Positions 1 to 7,996 of a stretch of DNA of 64,000 nucleotides are shown piece by piece. How positions within the stretch are numbered: the stretch's first letter is position 1; each line of letters starts with the position of its first letter. The notes below the pieces were generated by a model. It had not been told where the DNA came from, did no database searches, and saw nothing but the letters and a program-made list of their open reading frames with translations. Both the position numbers and the translations under genes were made by a program. This stretch comes from Terasakiella brassicae. Lineage in GTDB: Bacteria; Pseudomonadota; Alphaproteobacteria; Rhodospirillales; Terasakiellaceae. The stretch is from the NCBI RefSeq assembly GCF_014641495.1, contig NZ_BMHV01000008.1:78606-142605 (forward strand). Direction: 5' to 3'.

Positions 1-7
1 AACGGAT

Positions 8-427
8 TTGCAGGTTGGTCGACCAAAGTCTAGCGTTGAAAAACGCATTGCTTGTGAGGACGTTCAAACATACGAAGAGCGTTTGCAGGAATGTCAGGCG
101 ATTTTGTCCCATATTAAAAATCTGCAAGCCGCGAGTTTGCATGTCTTAAATAACAGTGGTGGGGATAATCTGGTGGTTTTTCCAACTGCGGCTGTGGAAC
201 GCGGCGCACAGGCCTTTTCAAAAATGAAACGCAAAGGCTTTGATGATCAGGCGATGGCGCACCGTGACGTTTTTGAACGTGCCGCGCATGCCTTGGTGGC
301 GATGGAAAGCCAGCTTGTACGTTATATGAAGGCATTGGAAGACAAAAAGGTACAAACACTTTTCCCGCAAGATCGGGAAAAATTTAAATCCCAGTTTCAA
401 CTCCTTTATCAGGAGGTCCGAACATGA
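8..427 (+). CDS. Hypothetical protein, first gene of an envelope-system operon
   Basis: I do not recognise this protein of about 139 residues. The frame is open to the left edge, and the first usable start is a TTG at 8, so the true start may lie outside the window. The product is charged and mostly helical by composition, with no membrane segment, signal peptide or cysteine pair apparent. Its stop overlaps the next start by 4 bases (ATGA at 424-427), which suggests translational coupling. As the first visible member of the ten-gene run it is probably a cytoplasmic accessory of that system, but this is inferred from position only. Confidence 0.55.
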   Translation: MQVGRPKSSVEKRIACEDVQTYEERLQECQAILSHIKNLQAASLHVLNNSGGDNLVVFPTAAVERGAQAFSKMKRKGFDDQAMAHRDVFERAAHALVAMESQLVRYMKALEDKKVQTLFPQDREKFKSQFQLLYQEVRT

Positions 428-945
428 CACATATACATCCCGATCTTCTTGAGGATGCCCAACAACGCTTTGGCGAATTGCACAACGTGCGCGAGGTTAT
501 GACGAAACGCGAAAGCGGTGCGATTTCGCTCGGGCGTTTATATGCCTATGTACAAGGTGCACAGGATGACGCGGTTCAGGATATCTTGGGCCGTGATCTG
601 AAAGTGCGCCGGGTTTATCGCAGCTTATTACAAAAATCGGCCCTTGTTCATATGCCGCAAGCCTTGGCTGCGAGTACGCAAGATTATCCGGAACGCCATG
701 CAGATGGCTGTCATATCCGGCTTCAGGCCTCAAGGGCGCAAAGTGATCAGCTTTATCTTATTGTGGAAATGAGCGATCAACGCCGCGATATGCCACAAAG
801 TCTGCATTTGTTTGGCCCGGATGAAACAATGGTGCGTGTTGCCTTGCCAGCGGCACGTAACGGTGTTATCCAAACCATTATCGAGAGAAATTCAGATGCT
901 GCCCGACTGTTGGGTGAGCCAAAGACGGAGATTTTCCTGCGGTGA
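424..945 (+). CDS. Hypothetical protein, cytoplasmic, coupled to its neighbours
   Basis: A 173-residue protein that I do not recognise. It has no signal peptide or hydrophobic helix and looks soluble. The start ATG at 424 overlaps the preceding stop by 4 bases, a good Shine-Dalgarno-like AGGAGG lies just upstream, and its stop overlaps the GTG start of the next gene by 4 bases (942-945). The first three genes are therefore probably translated as a coupled unit. The final residues (LLGEPKTEIFLR) look like an edge strand, but no fold is assigned. Function unknown; the context suggests a partner of the DUF4384 membrane protein encoded next. Confidence 0.6.
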   Translation: MTHIHPDLLEDAQQRFGELHNVREVMTKRESGAISLGRLYAYVQGAQDDAVQDILGRDLKVRRVYRSLLQKSALVHMPQALAASTQDYPERHADGCHIRLQASRAQSDQLYLIVEMSDQRRDMPQSLHLFGPDETMVRVALPAARNGVIQTIIERNSDAARLLGEPKTEIFLR

Positions 946-2012
946 AGCGCATCGCCATTCTCATTGCGACAACAGGTGGCCCGGTCCTTGTGGATCGTAT
1001 AACACCGGAACCGGCCCCGCAATCCATGATGTGCCTGCGCCGTCAATCCGAGGTTTTGCCCATCAGTCTGGATTATGACGATTTTGTCCGCGCGGGCAGC
1101 GGTGTCATTATGCGAGAATTTGGCCCTTATGAAGAAGGCGCTTTTCGTTTGGATGTTTCCGGTCCCATCGGGACAGGGTTAAGTTGGCAATTGGGGGTTT
1201 TTGCTGCCCATGCCGTTTTTAAATCGAAATCTTGTGAATTATCCGATCTTGAAACCGCCGATTTGATCGTTTGGCTTTCCGGGACCGTTGACAACGACCT
1301 GAATATCGGTGATGTCGATCATATGGCGCAAAAGGTCGAAGCGTCTGCGGGGATGTTGGCGGATTATATCGCCAAGGGAACGCCGATTGTGTTTGGGGCG
1401 GGCGTAGAAAATGCCGCCTTTTTATCCGCCCATAAACCACCGGGCGGTATTGACGTTGCCAGCCTGAAAACAACCCGTGACCTGATGGATGTTTTGGGAT
1501 TGGGCACGAAAGATAAGGATCGGGGAAATACGACCTTTTGGATGATGGCCGGAGCGGCAACGCTGGCCCTTGGGGTTGTTTTCGCATGGAGCGGTCTATT
1601 CCCGCAAGAGGGCGAAAAACCAGAGCTTGAAATAAAAATTCCTGAAGCAAAGCCCAAATTGACAATTGATATCTTTTCCGATCGGGGACAGCATCCCACA
1701 TATGCGTTTGGTGAAGATCTAAATTTACAAGTGCGCGTGAACCGCAAGGCTTGGCTTTTGTGTGATTATGAACAGGTGGATGGTAAGGTTATCCGCATTT
1801 ATCCCAATGATCAGGTGCGCGATGTTCAGGCTTTTGACGCCCATACAGATCATATCCTAAGTGCCAGCGAGAACGCGCCGTTTCGTATCCGTCTTGGCCC
1901 GCCTGCCGGGCAGGAAACGGTTACCTGTTATGCCCGTGAAGAACCGTTTCGTGGCTCAGCCCGCCCAGTGAATGCGGCAATGGATCGCATGCGTGTGACG
2001 TTGAAACCGTAA
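942..2012 (+). CDS. Membrane protein with periplasmic DUF4384 domain
   Basis: A 356-residue protein starting at GTG 942 inside the stop of the previous gene. Residues 1-195 form a soluble, presumably cytoplasmic domain that I cannot name; a block around residues 74-92 (GPIGTGLSWQLGVFAAHAV) is distinctive. One membrane helix follows at about 199-219. Residues about 250-335 look like DUF4384: an aromatic strand with LLCDYEQVDG, then VIRIYPND and a closing strand with TVTCYA. DUF4384 domains often accompany bacterial caspase-like or serine/threonine kinase proteins, and a caspase-like gene lies at 29716-30699 in this window. The topology puts DUF4384 in the periplasm, as a sensor or scaffold of the operon (inference). 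Confidence 0.65.
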   Translation: MKRIAILIATTGGPVLVDRITPEPAPQSMMCLRRQSEVLPISLDYDDFVRAGSGVIMREFGPYEEGAFRLDVSGPIGTGLSWQLGVFAAHAVFKSKSCELSDLETADLIVWLSGTVDNDLNIGDVDHMAQKVEASAGMLADYIAKGTPIVFGAGVENAAFLSAHKPPGGIDVASLKTTRDLMDVLGLGTKDKDRGNTTFWMMAGAATLALGVVFAWSGLFPQEGEKPELEIKIPEAKPKLTIDIFSDRGQHPTYAFGEDLNLQVRVNRKAWLLCDYEQVDGKVIRIYPNDQVRDVQAFDAHTDHILSASENAPFRIRLGPPAGQETVTCYAREEPFRGSARPVNAAMDRMRVTLKP

Positions 2013-2103
2013 ATCGTCTCAAAAGAATTTAGCTCAGCTCAAAAAAACGCCTCTGACCTCTCCATAAACTCATCAAGCAGTTTAAACAAATGGAGTCAGG
2101 AGC

Positions 2104-2673
2104 ATGTCTGCTTTTATCAAAACAACGTCCAAACGTTTGACCTTCGGTGCCGTGTTGCTGGGGGCCACACTTGGTTTGAGCGCCTGTGTTACCCAACCGC
2201 CGTCTTTTGGCAGTGGTATTGATTTTCGGGAAGCGCGTTATAACGAAATTTCAGCAATGCGCACCTATCGCGAATGTCGCGATCACGCCTTGGAACTGGA
2301 CCGCGAAGCCCAGACCAATCATGACCCGGCCAAATATCTTGCCAGTGCACGTATGATTGAAAAATGTGAATCCGATCTGGGACCGGATGTTGCCGGAATT
2401 GCAACGGATGAACGTATGCGTGCCTATGCCTTGACGGTGCAGAACCATCTAAAGGGCGGGGACGTAGAAGGGGCGCGTGAAAATCTGGATAAATTCGCCG
2501 CGAACTTTGATGGGCAAGACCTTTATTTTGCTGATGGGTCGTCTTTCATCCAAACGATGGAGGTCCTGTTGGGTAAACGCGGGGCAGGGTCTATCGGGCG
2601 TTACAGTGATGCCAATGTCAATAATGATCTGAAATCCGAATTGCGCCGTGTGCGTTATTGGGAACGCAACTAG
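2104..2673 (+). CDS. Putative lipoprotein of unknown function
   Basis: A 189-residue protein with a clear type II signal peptide: a positively charged start, a hydrophobic stretch and the lipobox LSAC with the lipidated cysteine at residue 28. The mature part is charged and helical, with a spaced-cysteine segment (YRECRDHALEL, later IEKCESDL) and a helix pair that could be TPR-like. I do not recognise the family. It follows a 91-base gap after the DUF4384 gene and has a good ribosome site (GGAGTCAGGAGC) before ATG 2104. It is probably anchored in the outer membrane, or in the inner membrane facing the periplasm, as a structural part of the operon's complex. Confidence 0.65.
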   Translation: MSAFIKTTSKRLTFGAVLLGATLGLSACVTQPPSFGSGIDFREARYNEISAMRTYRECRDHALELDREAQTNHDPAKYLASARMIEKCESDLGPDVAGIATDERMRAYALTVQNHLKGGDVEGARENLDKFAANFDGQDLYFADGSSFIQTMEVLLGKRGAGSIGRYSDANVNNDLKSELRRVRYWERN

Positions 2674-2696
2674 GAAAAAGGATAGGGAGGTCGCTT

Positions 2697-3605
2697 ATGT
2701 CTGAATTACCTTTACTGATAGATCGTGTAGAACCCAAACGTCTGGCTTTGACATTAGGAGCCGTTTTTCTGGGTGGTGCGATGTTAATGGCGGGGTCAAC
2801 CGTTGCCTGGAGTGCACCAAACTGGACACCGCAAAGTTCGGAACGTCTTGTGAAGCTGCCGCCCAGCTATTTGCAAAAATCCATTGACCATGATTTTGCC
2901 AATTCCGAACTGGGGACCGCCATTCAAAAAACGGAAGAAGATATTTCCCTGAAAGGCAACACATTGGGCGATTTGCAAAAAGCGATTGAAACGTCAGATG
3001 GGGAGGTGCGTGGTGATTTGCGGCATCAGTTTTTGGCGGAAAAACGCGCTTATCTGAACATGATGTCCGATCGTAATGAGCTGCGCCGCAAACACCTGAT
3101 GACCAAACGCCGTTTGTTTGACGATATGCTCGAACGTCTCAGCCGTGAAGAGGGCGAGATGACCCCGGAAAAGGAAGAATTGATCGAGTTGCAAAAAGCG
3201 GCTGCCGAACGGTTTGAATCCTCCGTTGCCAAGGTTGATCAACGTTTGTTTGAAACACCTGATCTGGAAGAAAGCAAATATTCCCAGCAATACAGCAAGA
3301 ACCGGACGGCCATTGAACAATTGATTGCCCGCATCGACAATCACCGTATGAACCAAACCCCCATGTCTGACAATGGGGTGCCATTGACACGGGTGGAACA
3401 TGTTCGTCGCATGGTTGCCGATGTGCAGACAGAATTGGCAGTTCTGGAACAGGAAGAAACCATTCTTGGTTATATGGCGAAGTTGGTGGCACTTGATGCA
3501 ATGACCTTGGCTGAAGAAGGCATGGATGAAGAGATGATCGACAGCGATGTTGCACAATCCAGCCTGACGCCTGCCGATAATGTATCGTTCTTTCTGAATA
3601 ACTGA
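2697..3605 (+). CDS. Membrane-anchored helical (coiled-coil) protein, unknown
   Basis: I chose ATG 2697 because AGGGAGG sits 6 bases upstream; an upstream TTG at 2658 in the same frame overlaps the previous gene and has no ribosome site. The product has 302 residues. A single hydrophobic segment at about 15-38 acts as membrane anchor or uncleaved signal. The rest is long, highly charged helix (residues about 60-200 rich in E, K, R and L), typical of a coiled coil crossing the periplasm. No enzyme motif is visible. The family is unrecognised. In the operon it would suit a periplasmic spacer or adaptor between inner-membrane and outer-membrane parts (inference). Confidence 0.6.
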   Translation: MSELPLLIDRVEPKRLALTLGAVFLGGAMLMAGSTVAWSAPNWTPQSSERLVKLPPSYLQKSIDHDFANSELGTAIQKTEEDISLKGNTLGDLQKAIETSDGEVRGDLRHQFLAEKRAYLNMMSDRNELRRKHLMTKRRLFDDMLERLSREEGEMTPEKEELIELQKAAAERFESSVAKVDQRLFETPDLEESKYSQQYSKNRTAIEQLIARIDNHRMNQTPMSDNGVPLTRVEHVRRMVADVQTELAVLEQEETILGYMAKLVALDAMTLAEEGMDEEMIDSDVAQSSLTPADNVSFFLNN

Positions 3606-3632
3606 TTTGAAGAATTGAAGGAGTATAGAACC

Positions 3633-4016
3633 ATGAAAACGCAAATTTTTGCCCTTGGTGCGGCGACCCTGATTGCCATGAGTGGCATTGCACAGGCCGG
3701 AACCCTTGAAAACCTGGAACGCGAACGCGCCATGACGATCAAGACGTTTCTTGACTCATCCCTTACCATTGATGAACGACAAGCCAAACTGGACAGCCAA
3801 CGCCGCCGTTTGGTTGATCTGGAACGCATTGTGATGCGTGATAAATCGTTGCGCGGGCAAAATACCAAAAATGTCCGAATTGCCTTTAAAAACTACGATG
3901 TCACGTTTTTGGGGCATGCATCGGCAGAAAAAGGACACACGATGGTGGACCATTGGTTGACGCAATTCGGTGTCAATACAGACAGCGTGATGTCCAGTCG
4001 GGTCGGGAGACGGTGA
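3633..4016 (+). CDS. Small exported protein, unknown
   Basis: A 127-residue protein. ATG 3633 is preferred because GAAGGAG lies about 10 bases upstream and the resulting N terminus is a standard signal peptide (KTQ, hydrophobic core, then a GIAQAG cleavage region near residue 22). The mature protein of about 105 residues is charged and helical without cysteines, so a soluble periplasmic protein is likely. I do not recognise the family. It is separated by one base from the following ExbB-like membrane gene, which implies co-translation and a shared role. Confidence 0.6.
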   Translation: MKTQIFALGAATLIAMSGIAQAGTLENLERERAMTIKTFLDSSLTIDERQAKLDSQRRRLVDLERIVMRDKSLRGQNTKNVRIAFKNYDVTFLGHASAEKGHTMVDHWLTQFGVNTDSVMSSRVGRR

Positions 4017-4017
4017 T

Positions 4018-4518
4018 ATGCGAAACGTCCTTCATATGGCTGATAGTGGATCACGTGCCTTAAGTTATCTGTTGGGCGCTTTATCCCTTGCTTTGGCGGC
4101 AGGGGTGTTTGCCACCTCAATGGCGCCGGCTGCGATTGCACAATGGACGCTGGAAGTTTTCGGCGTGTCTTTTGTCGCCTTGTTTTCGTCCCTTGTTTTC
4201 GTCAGCTTATTTTCATGGGTCCGTATGGGACAGTTTAGGGACCGCAAAGATTTCTGGCTGGAAGTCGGTTTGCATGGGGCAAATGGTGTCTCCACATTGG
4301 CGCTGACTTATACCTTGCTGGGGATCAGTCTGGGGATCGGGACGTTGGCCCATCAGGAACTGACCCCTGAAACCGTGCAACCTATTATCCGTGATTTGAC
4401 CAAGCATTTTTCACTGGCTTTTTTAACCACTGTGGTTGGGTTACCGAGTGCAGCCTTGTTGCGCGCCCTGTTATCCATCAGCCATCAAAGCCGTCTGGAA
4501 GAGGAGAAAATCCAATGA
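4018..4518 (+). CDS. ExbB/TolQ/MotA-like inner-membrane protein
   Basis: A 166-residue polytopic protein with four hydrophobic segments at about 14-34, 46-68, 90-111 and 130-153. The last two resemble the proton-channel core of the MotA/TolQ/ExbB family: a helix with LLGISLGIGTLA, a short polar loop containing LTPETVQPIIRDL, then AFLTTVVGLPSAALLRALL, which matches the family pattern of threonines followed by GL and small residues. The family's usual glutamate near the start of that last helix is not seen, so ion conduction is uncertain. It lies one base after the exported-protein gene and overlaps the next gene, which encodes a TonB/TolA-like protein; that pairing supports the assignment. It is shorter than typical ExbB (about 240 residues). 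Confidence 0.55.
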   Translation: MRNVLHMADSGSRALSYLLGALSLALAAGVFATSMAPAAIAQWTLEVFGVSFVALFSSLVFVSLFSWVRMGQFRDRKDFWLEVGLHGANGVSTLALTYTLLGISLGIGTLAHQELTPETVQPIIRDLTKHFSLAFLTTVVGLPSAALLRALLSISHQSRLEEEKIQ

Positions 4519-5000
4519 AGTATCTTGTTTTCAACGCGGTTGTGTTTCTCGCCCTTGGCTATCTGATTGCCGGGGGAGAACCAAAAGAATTCAAATCAAA
4601 TATGGAACAGTCGGTGCAAAAGGTGAAAGCCCAAACCCAAGCGGCGTTGGCAAAACCGACCCCTGTTTCTAAAGCAATTCCGATAGAAACCAAGGTTGCT
4701 CAGCCGATTGAACCTCAACCGAGTGTTTCGCAGAAAAAGCGGGTTGAAAAAACTGAACCGATTGAAGAAGTCAAAAAACCGACCACACCCCCACCTCTGC
4801 CAAGCGCTGTAAAAGTGGCGAAGGTGGAAGCAAAGAAAGCACCCGCCCCAAGCGTTGAACCCATCACGCAATCGGTTGAAGTTGCGCAAACGACACAAGA
4901 ACCGGAAACAGCCCTGATGAGTGCAAAAGAACGCAGTAAAGCCTTGCGTCAAATGGTGGCGGATATGGAACAAATGTTTGCCCGCAAGATGACCCAATAA
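4515..5000 (+). CDS. TolA/TonB-like protein with N-terminal helix and Pro/Lys-rich region
   Basis: A 161-residue protein whose start overlaps the ExbB-like gene by 4 bases. One membrane helix is seen at about residues 3-20. A region rich in Pro, Lys, Val and Glu runs from about 35 to 135 (for example KKPTTPPPLPS), and a short charged helix closes the protein. This is the layout of TonB, TolA or the short TolR/ExbD partners of TolQ/ExbB, but no recognisable TonB C-terminal domain is present. It probably extends from the inner membrane into the periplasm. It may be a shortened paralogue or partner of the next gene's product, which has the same layout. Confidence 0.55.
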   Translation: MKYLVFNAVVFLALGYLIAGGEPKEFKSNMEQSVQKVKAQTQAALAKPTPVSKAIPIETKVAQPIEPQPSVSQKKRVEKTEPIEEVKKPTTPPPLPSAVKVAKVEAKKAPAPSVEPITQSVEVAQTTQEPETALMSAKERSKALRQMVADMEQMFARKMTQ

Positions 5001-5014
5001 AGGATAATCCGGTT

Positions 5015-5968
5015 ATGATGCGCAGCCTTCCCCATAAACTTTCCCTGACGATGACGCTGGGTTTTGCGCTCTGGTTGGTGCTGTTGTGGGTCATGCCGGG
5101 ACAGGAAGACCATAAAGTTGAGAAGAAACAACAGGTTCGTGAAGCACAACCCATAACCCAACCTGTCGAAGATTCACCGGTTGTGCAGGCGACACTTGTT
5201 TTACCGTCACCGCCCAAGGTGGAAATAACAAAGGTTGAAGCGCCAAAGCCCGTTGTGAAAGCCCCCAAACGGGTTGAGCCGGAAAAAACAACAAAGAAGA
5301 TCGTTGAAAAACAACCTGTCAAACCAACACCCCTGCCCGTTGTTCAGGCCAAGCCAAAACCAGCCCCCAAACCCGTTGAAAGACAAGCTGAACCAAAACT
5401 GATAAAGCCCGCCCCGCCGATTGAAACCGTTCAAGAAGTCAGTGTGGCACAGGCAACCGGGGGCCGGGCCTTGTTACGGGTTTTGGAACATGGCAAAGGC
5501 CCGCAGATTGAAATTGCATGGCCACAAGAGGCCAAAGCGCGTGATTTATTGTTTGCACGCTTTCAACAATGTTTCGGGATGGAAAGTGTGGTGATGGATG
5601 GGGCGGGTAATCTGTATCGCACAGCCGAAGGTCGCGGCACGCGTTGGGAAATCAATATGGATCGTTATAGCGGTTTTTTGCGGCAGGCTGCCGGACAGAT
5701 TCCACAAGCCGAACGCCGTATTGAACAGGCGATTTTGCGCCATCATCGCGGGCTGAACGATCCATCGTTGGTCCGGATTTTCCCCCGTCGCGTCGATGCC
5801 TCGTTGCTGGGGGGGCTTCAATCTGTTGCGGGTCCCAATTACATGCAGGCCAATCACATCCGCGCACGCTATGAATTACAAAATAATCGGGTGGTTGTTC
5901 GCGATATTCGCCTGAATGGGGCGGTGATGGACGGCATGATCGCCCTTGCTCCATACAAACGGTGTTGA
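5015..5968 (+). CDS. TonB-like protein with novel C-terminal domain
   Basis: A 317-residue protein with a membrane helix at about 10-29 and a long Pro/Lys/Val/Glu-rich spacer at about 45-140 (motifs such as AKPKPAPKPVE). It ends in a folded domain of about 170 residues that I do not recognise. That domain has two cysteines, one at 186 (QQCFG) and one as the very last residue, which could form a disulphide in the periplasm. TonB and TolA share the anchor-spacer-domain plan, so the protein likely carries force or contact across the periplasm, driven by the ExbB-like protein two genes upstream. ATG codons at 5015 and 5018 are both possible; AAGGA lies upstream. Confidence 0.55.
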   Translation: MMRSLPHKLSLTMTLGFALWLVLLWVMPGQEDHKVEKKQQVREAQPITQPVEDSPVVQATLVLPSPPKVEITKVEAPKPVVKAPKRVEPEKTTKKIVEKQPVKPTPLPVVQAKPKPAPKPVERQAEPKLIKPAPPIETVQEVSVAQATGGRALLRVLEHGKGPQIEIAWPQEAKARDLLFARFQQCFGMESVVMDGAGNLYRTAEGRGTRWEINMDRYSGFLRQAAGQIPQAERRIEQAILRHHRGLNDPSLVRIFPRRVDASLLGGLQSVAGPNYMQANHIRARYELQNNRVVVRDIRLNGAVMDGMIALAPYKRC

Positions 5969-5979
5969 GGGAGAAAGTC

Positions 5980-6645
5980 ATGTTGAAATCAGTATTGATC
6001 GTTCTTCTTACCTTAATGGGGGTGAGTGCCTGTGTCAGTAATCCGCAATATCGGGATTTGAAACAGGCGGATGAGGCTGAAATCAAAGCCACAGATGTCA
6101 ATTTCCATGTGCTTTCGCCCTTTTATCGCGATCCCCCGGATTGTGTGGCGGTTATGATGTCCCATAATAAAGAAAACCCGCAAATGAATGGGTTAATCTC
6201 AACCGCATTGGCACGTCATTTGGGTGAAAAAGTGGATCGGGTGATTTTTCCACGTAAAACCCGCCATTTGGCAAAACGTTTAGGACTTGATTTACAAGAT
6301 AAAAGGGACCGGCAACGATTTTCCCGTCAGACAAAATGTCGCTTCTTTGCCGTGGCGGAACTCTATGATCTAGGCGATGATTATGTCGGTATCTTTGCCA
6401 AAAAACATATCGGGGTACGGGTGGATTTAAAACGGATTTCCGATGATGCGCTTTTGTGGCAAGCCGCCCATACAGTGTGGCGCGCCGATGGTGGTTTGCC
6501 TCTCTCCCCCATTGGGGCGCTCAGCGGTATGGCAAGTGCGACGATGTTTGCCCAAGATAACGAGATTATGCCCTCTTTGATTGATGATGCCCTGCGTCGA
6601 ATGGTGTGGACATTACCCTATGGTATGGCAGAGGCTGGCTCTTAA
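5980..6645 (+). CDS. Putative lipoprotein, resembles GNA1162/DUF799 type
   Basis: A 221-residue protein starting at ATG 5980 with a GAGGGAG ribosome site; an in-frame TTG at 5962 would overlap the previous gene. The signal peptide ends in a lipobox (GVSAC, lipidated Cys 18). The mature domain reads as a strand with CVAVMMS, helices, then FFAVAELYDLGD and a strand pair with LLWQAAHTVWRADGG. This pattern recalls small lipoproteins of the GNA1162/DUF799 type, but I am not certain. It ends the plus-strand operon and overlaps the convergent flavoprotein gene by 4 bases, so no terminator of its own is visible. Confidence 0.55.
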   Translation: MLKSVLIVLLTLMGVSACVSNPQYRDLKQADEAEIKATDVNFHVLSPFYRDPPDCVAVMMSHNKENPQMNGLISTALARHLGEKVDRVIFPRKTRHLAKRLGLDLQDKRDRQRFSRQTKCRFFAVAELYDLGDDYVGIFAKKHIGVRVDLKRISDDALLWQAAHTVWRADGGLPLSPIGALSGMASATMFAQDNEIMPSLIDDALRRMVWTLPYGMAEAGS

Positions 6646-7859
6646 GCGTTTTTTTCGTTCAGCCAGTTTTCAATGCCCAGCCCGGCACGTTTGCCAAGGG
6701 CAAAGCAGCCCGTTAGCAAATACCCCCCGGTCGGGGCATCCCAATCCAGCATTTCACCGGCGAAAAACCAACCGGGGTGATCGTTGTGCATCAGGTCTGT
6801 GTTTAGATCGTCAAAACACACCCCACCGGCGCAGCTGATGGCTTCTTCAATCGGGCGTGTGGCGTGCAGGTCAATCGGCAGGTTCTTAATCGATTCAGCC
6901 AGTTTATTCATATCTGAAAAAACATCCTTGCTGAGACATTCACGCAAGAGCGCGGCCTTGACCCCACTCAGCCCGGTTGTTTTGCGGATATGGTTGGATA
7001 AAGAGGCCCGCCCGCGTGGTTTGTTAAGCGCAGCTTTCAGGGTTTCAAGGCTGCGATCCGGGCAAAGGTCGAGATAGAGGGAGGCTGTCCCTGTCTGTTC
7101 TATAGATTCGCGCAAAGCTCGGCTGTGGGTATAGACTGCACTGCCTTCAACACCGTTTTCACAAATGACGAATTCGCCTTTGGTGTTGACGTTACCTGCG
7201 CGCAAACCAACGGATTTGACCGGGGTACCGGCAAAACGGTCGATAAAAACAGGGGACCAGTCACGTATAAAGCCGCAATTGCTTGGTCTGAAATCATGCA
7301 TCTTGATATGGCGGGTGGCAAAGGGCGTGCGCCAATGACCATCAGACCCCAATTTCGGCCAGCTTATACCGCCCATTGCAAAAAGCGTGGCCTCACAAGA
7401 AAACGTCTTTTCCCCATCGGGTGTTTCAAAAAGATGACCGTTTTCAGCCCAATTCAACCAGCGATGACGGGTGTGGATTGTTAAACCGTTGTGGCGTAAT
7501 CGGCGTAACCAACTGCGCAAAAGCGGGGCGGCTTTAAAATCGGTGGGAAAGATGCGCCCGGAACTGCCGATAAAGGTCTCGATCCCTAAATCCTGTGCCC
7601 AGTTACGGACGTCTTCGGGTTTGAAATCTTCGAGGATATCCTGAAAAGAGGGAAAGGTCGTGTGATAGCGCGAGCGAAATGTGTCAAAATCTTCGCCATG
7701 CGTCAGGTTCATCCCGCTTTTACCCGCCATCAGGAATTTGCGTCCCAGTGACGGCATGGCGTCAAACAAATGAACGTCAAACTCTTTGGCAACAAGGTGT
7801 TGGGCAGCCATTAATCCGGCAGGGCCACCGCCGATAATCGCAATAACGGGTTTTGTCAT
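6642..7859 (-). CDS. FAD-dependent oxidoreductase, HI0933-like (PP_4765-type) flavoprotein
   Basis: A 405-residue protein. The N terminus holds the dinucleotide-binding Rossmann motif GGGPAGLMAA (residues about 10-19), followed by the family's GRKFLMAGKSGMNLTH segment. The C terminus has the second FAD-contact region (CAGGVCFDDL and GWFFAGEMLDWDAPTGGY). These are typical of the HI0933-like/BaiN-related flavoproteins, in particular the roughly 400-residue subgroup annotated after PP_4765. The substrate is unknown. It is cytoplasmic. The gene stands alone on the minus strand, convergent with the unknown operon and divergent from the Crp/Fnr regulator. Hairpins at 7884-7993 lie just upstream of its start. 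Confidence 0.85.
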   Translation of the reverse strand: MTKPVIAIIGGGPAGLMAAQHLVAKEFDVHLFDAMPSLGRKFLMAGKSGMNLTHGEDFDTFRSRYHTTFPSFQDILEDFKPEDVRNWAQDLGIETFIGSSGRIFPTDFKAAPLLRSWLRRLRHNGLTIHTRHRWLNWAENGHLFETPDGEKTFSCEATLFAMGGISWPKLGSDGHWRTPFATRHIKMHDFRPSNCGFIRDWSPVFIDRFAGTPVKSVGLRAGNVNTKGEFVICENGVEGSAVYTHSRALRESIEQTGTASLYLDLCPDRSLETLKAALNKPRGRASLSNHIRKTTGLSGVKAALLRECLSKDVFSDMNKLAESIKNLPIDLHATRPIEEAISCAGGVCFDDLNTDLMHNDHPGWFFAGEMLDWDAPTGGYLLTGCFALGKRAGLGIENWLNEKNA

Positions 7860-7874
7860 GGTCGGATACGCCCT

Positions 7875-7996
7875 AAAATAAAAAGAGAGGATGGTTCGGG
7901 GTGGACCATCCTCTCTATAGGGTCTATTTCAAACGGTGTCTAGAGGGGCACACCATTTGAAAGTGAGGCTTCTCTTAAGGGCAAGCAGAGAAGATG
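7875..7996 (-). ncRNA. Possible small RNA ending in an intrinsic terminator
   Basis: On the minus strand three stem-loops follow one another: 7987-7993 with 7969-7975, 7950-7962 with 7927-7939, and 7905-7916 with 7884-7895 (a perfect 12-base stem). The last is followed by a T-rich stretch (TTTTTATTTTA), the layout of a rho-independent terminator. No open gene lies upstream on this strand that would need it, so the terminated transcript would be a short RNA of roughly 115-120 bases. A TATAAA box at 8002-8007 could be its -10, but I see no good -35. It could instead be a leader of the flavoprotein gene with attenuation. Confidence 0.35.
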
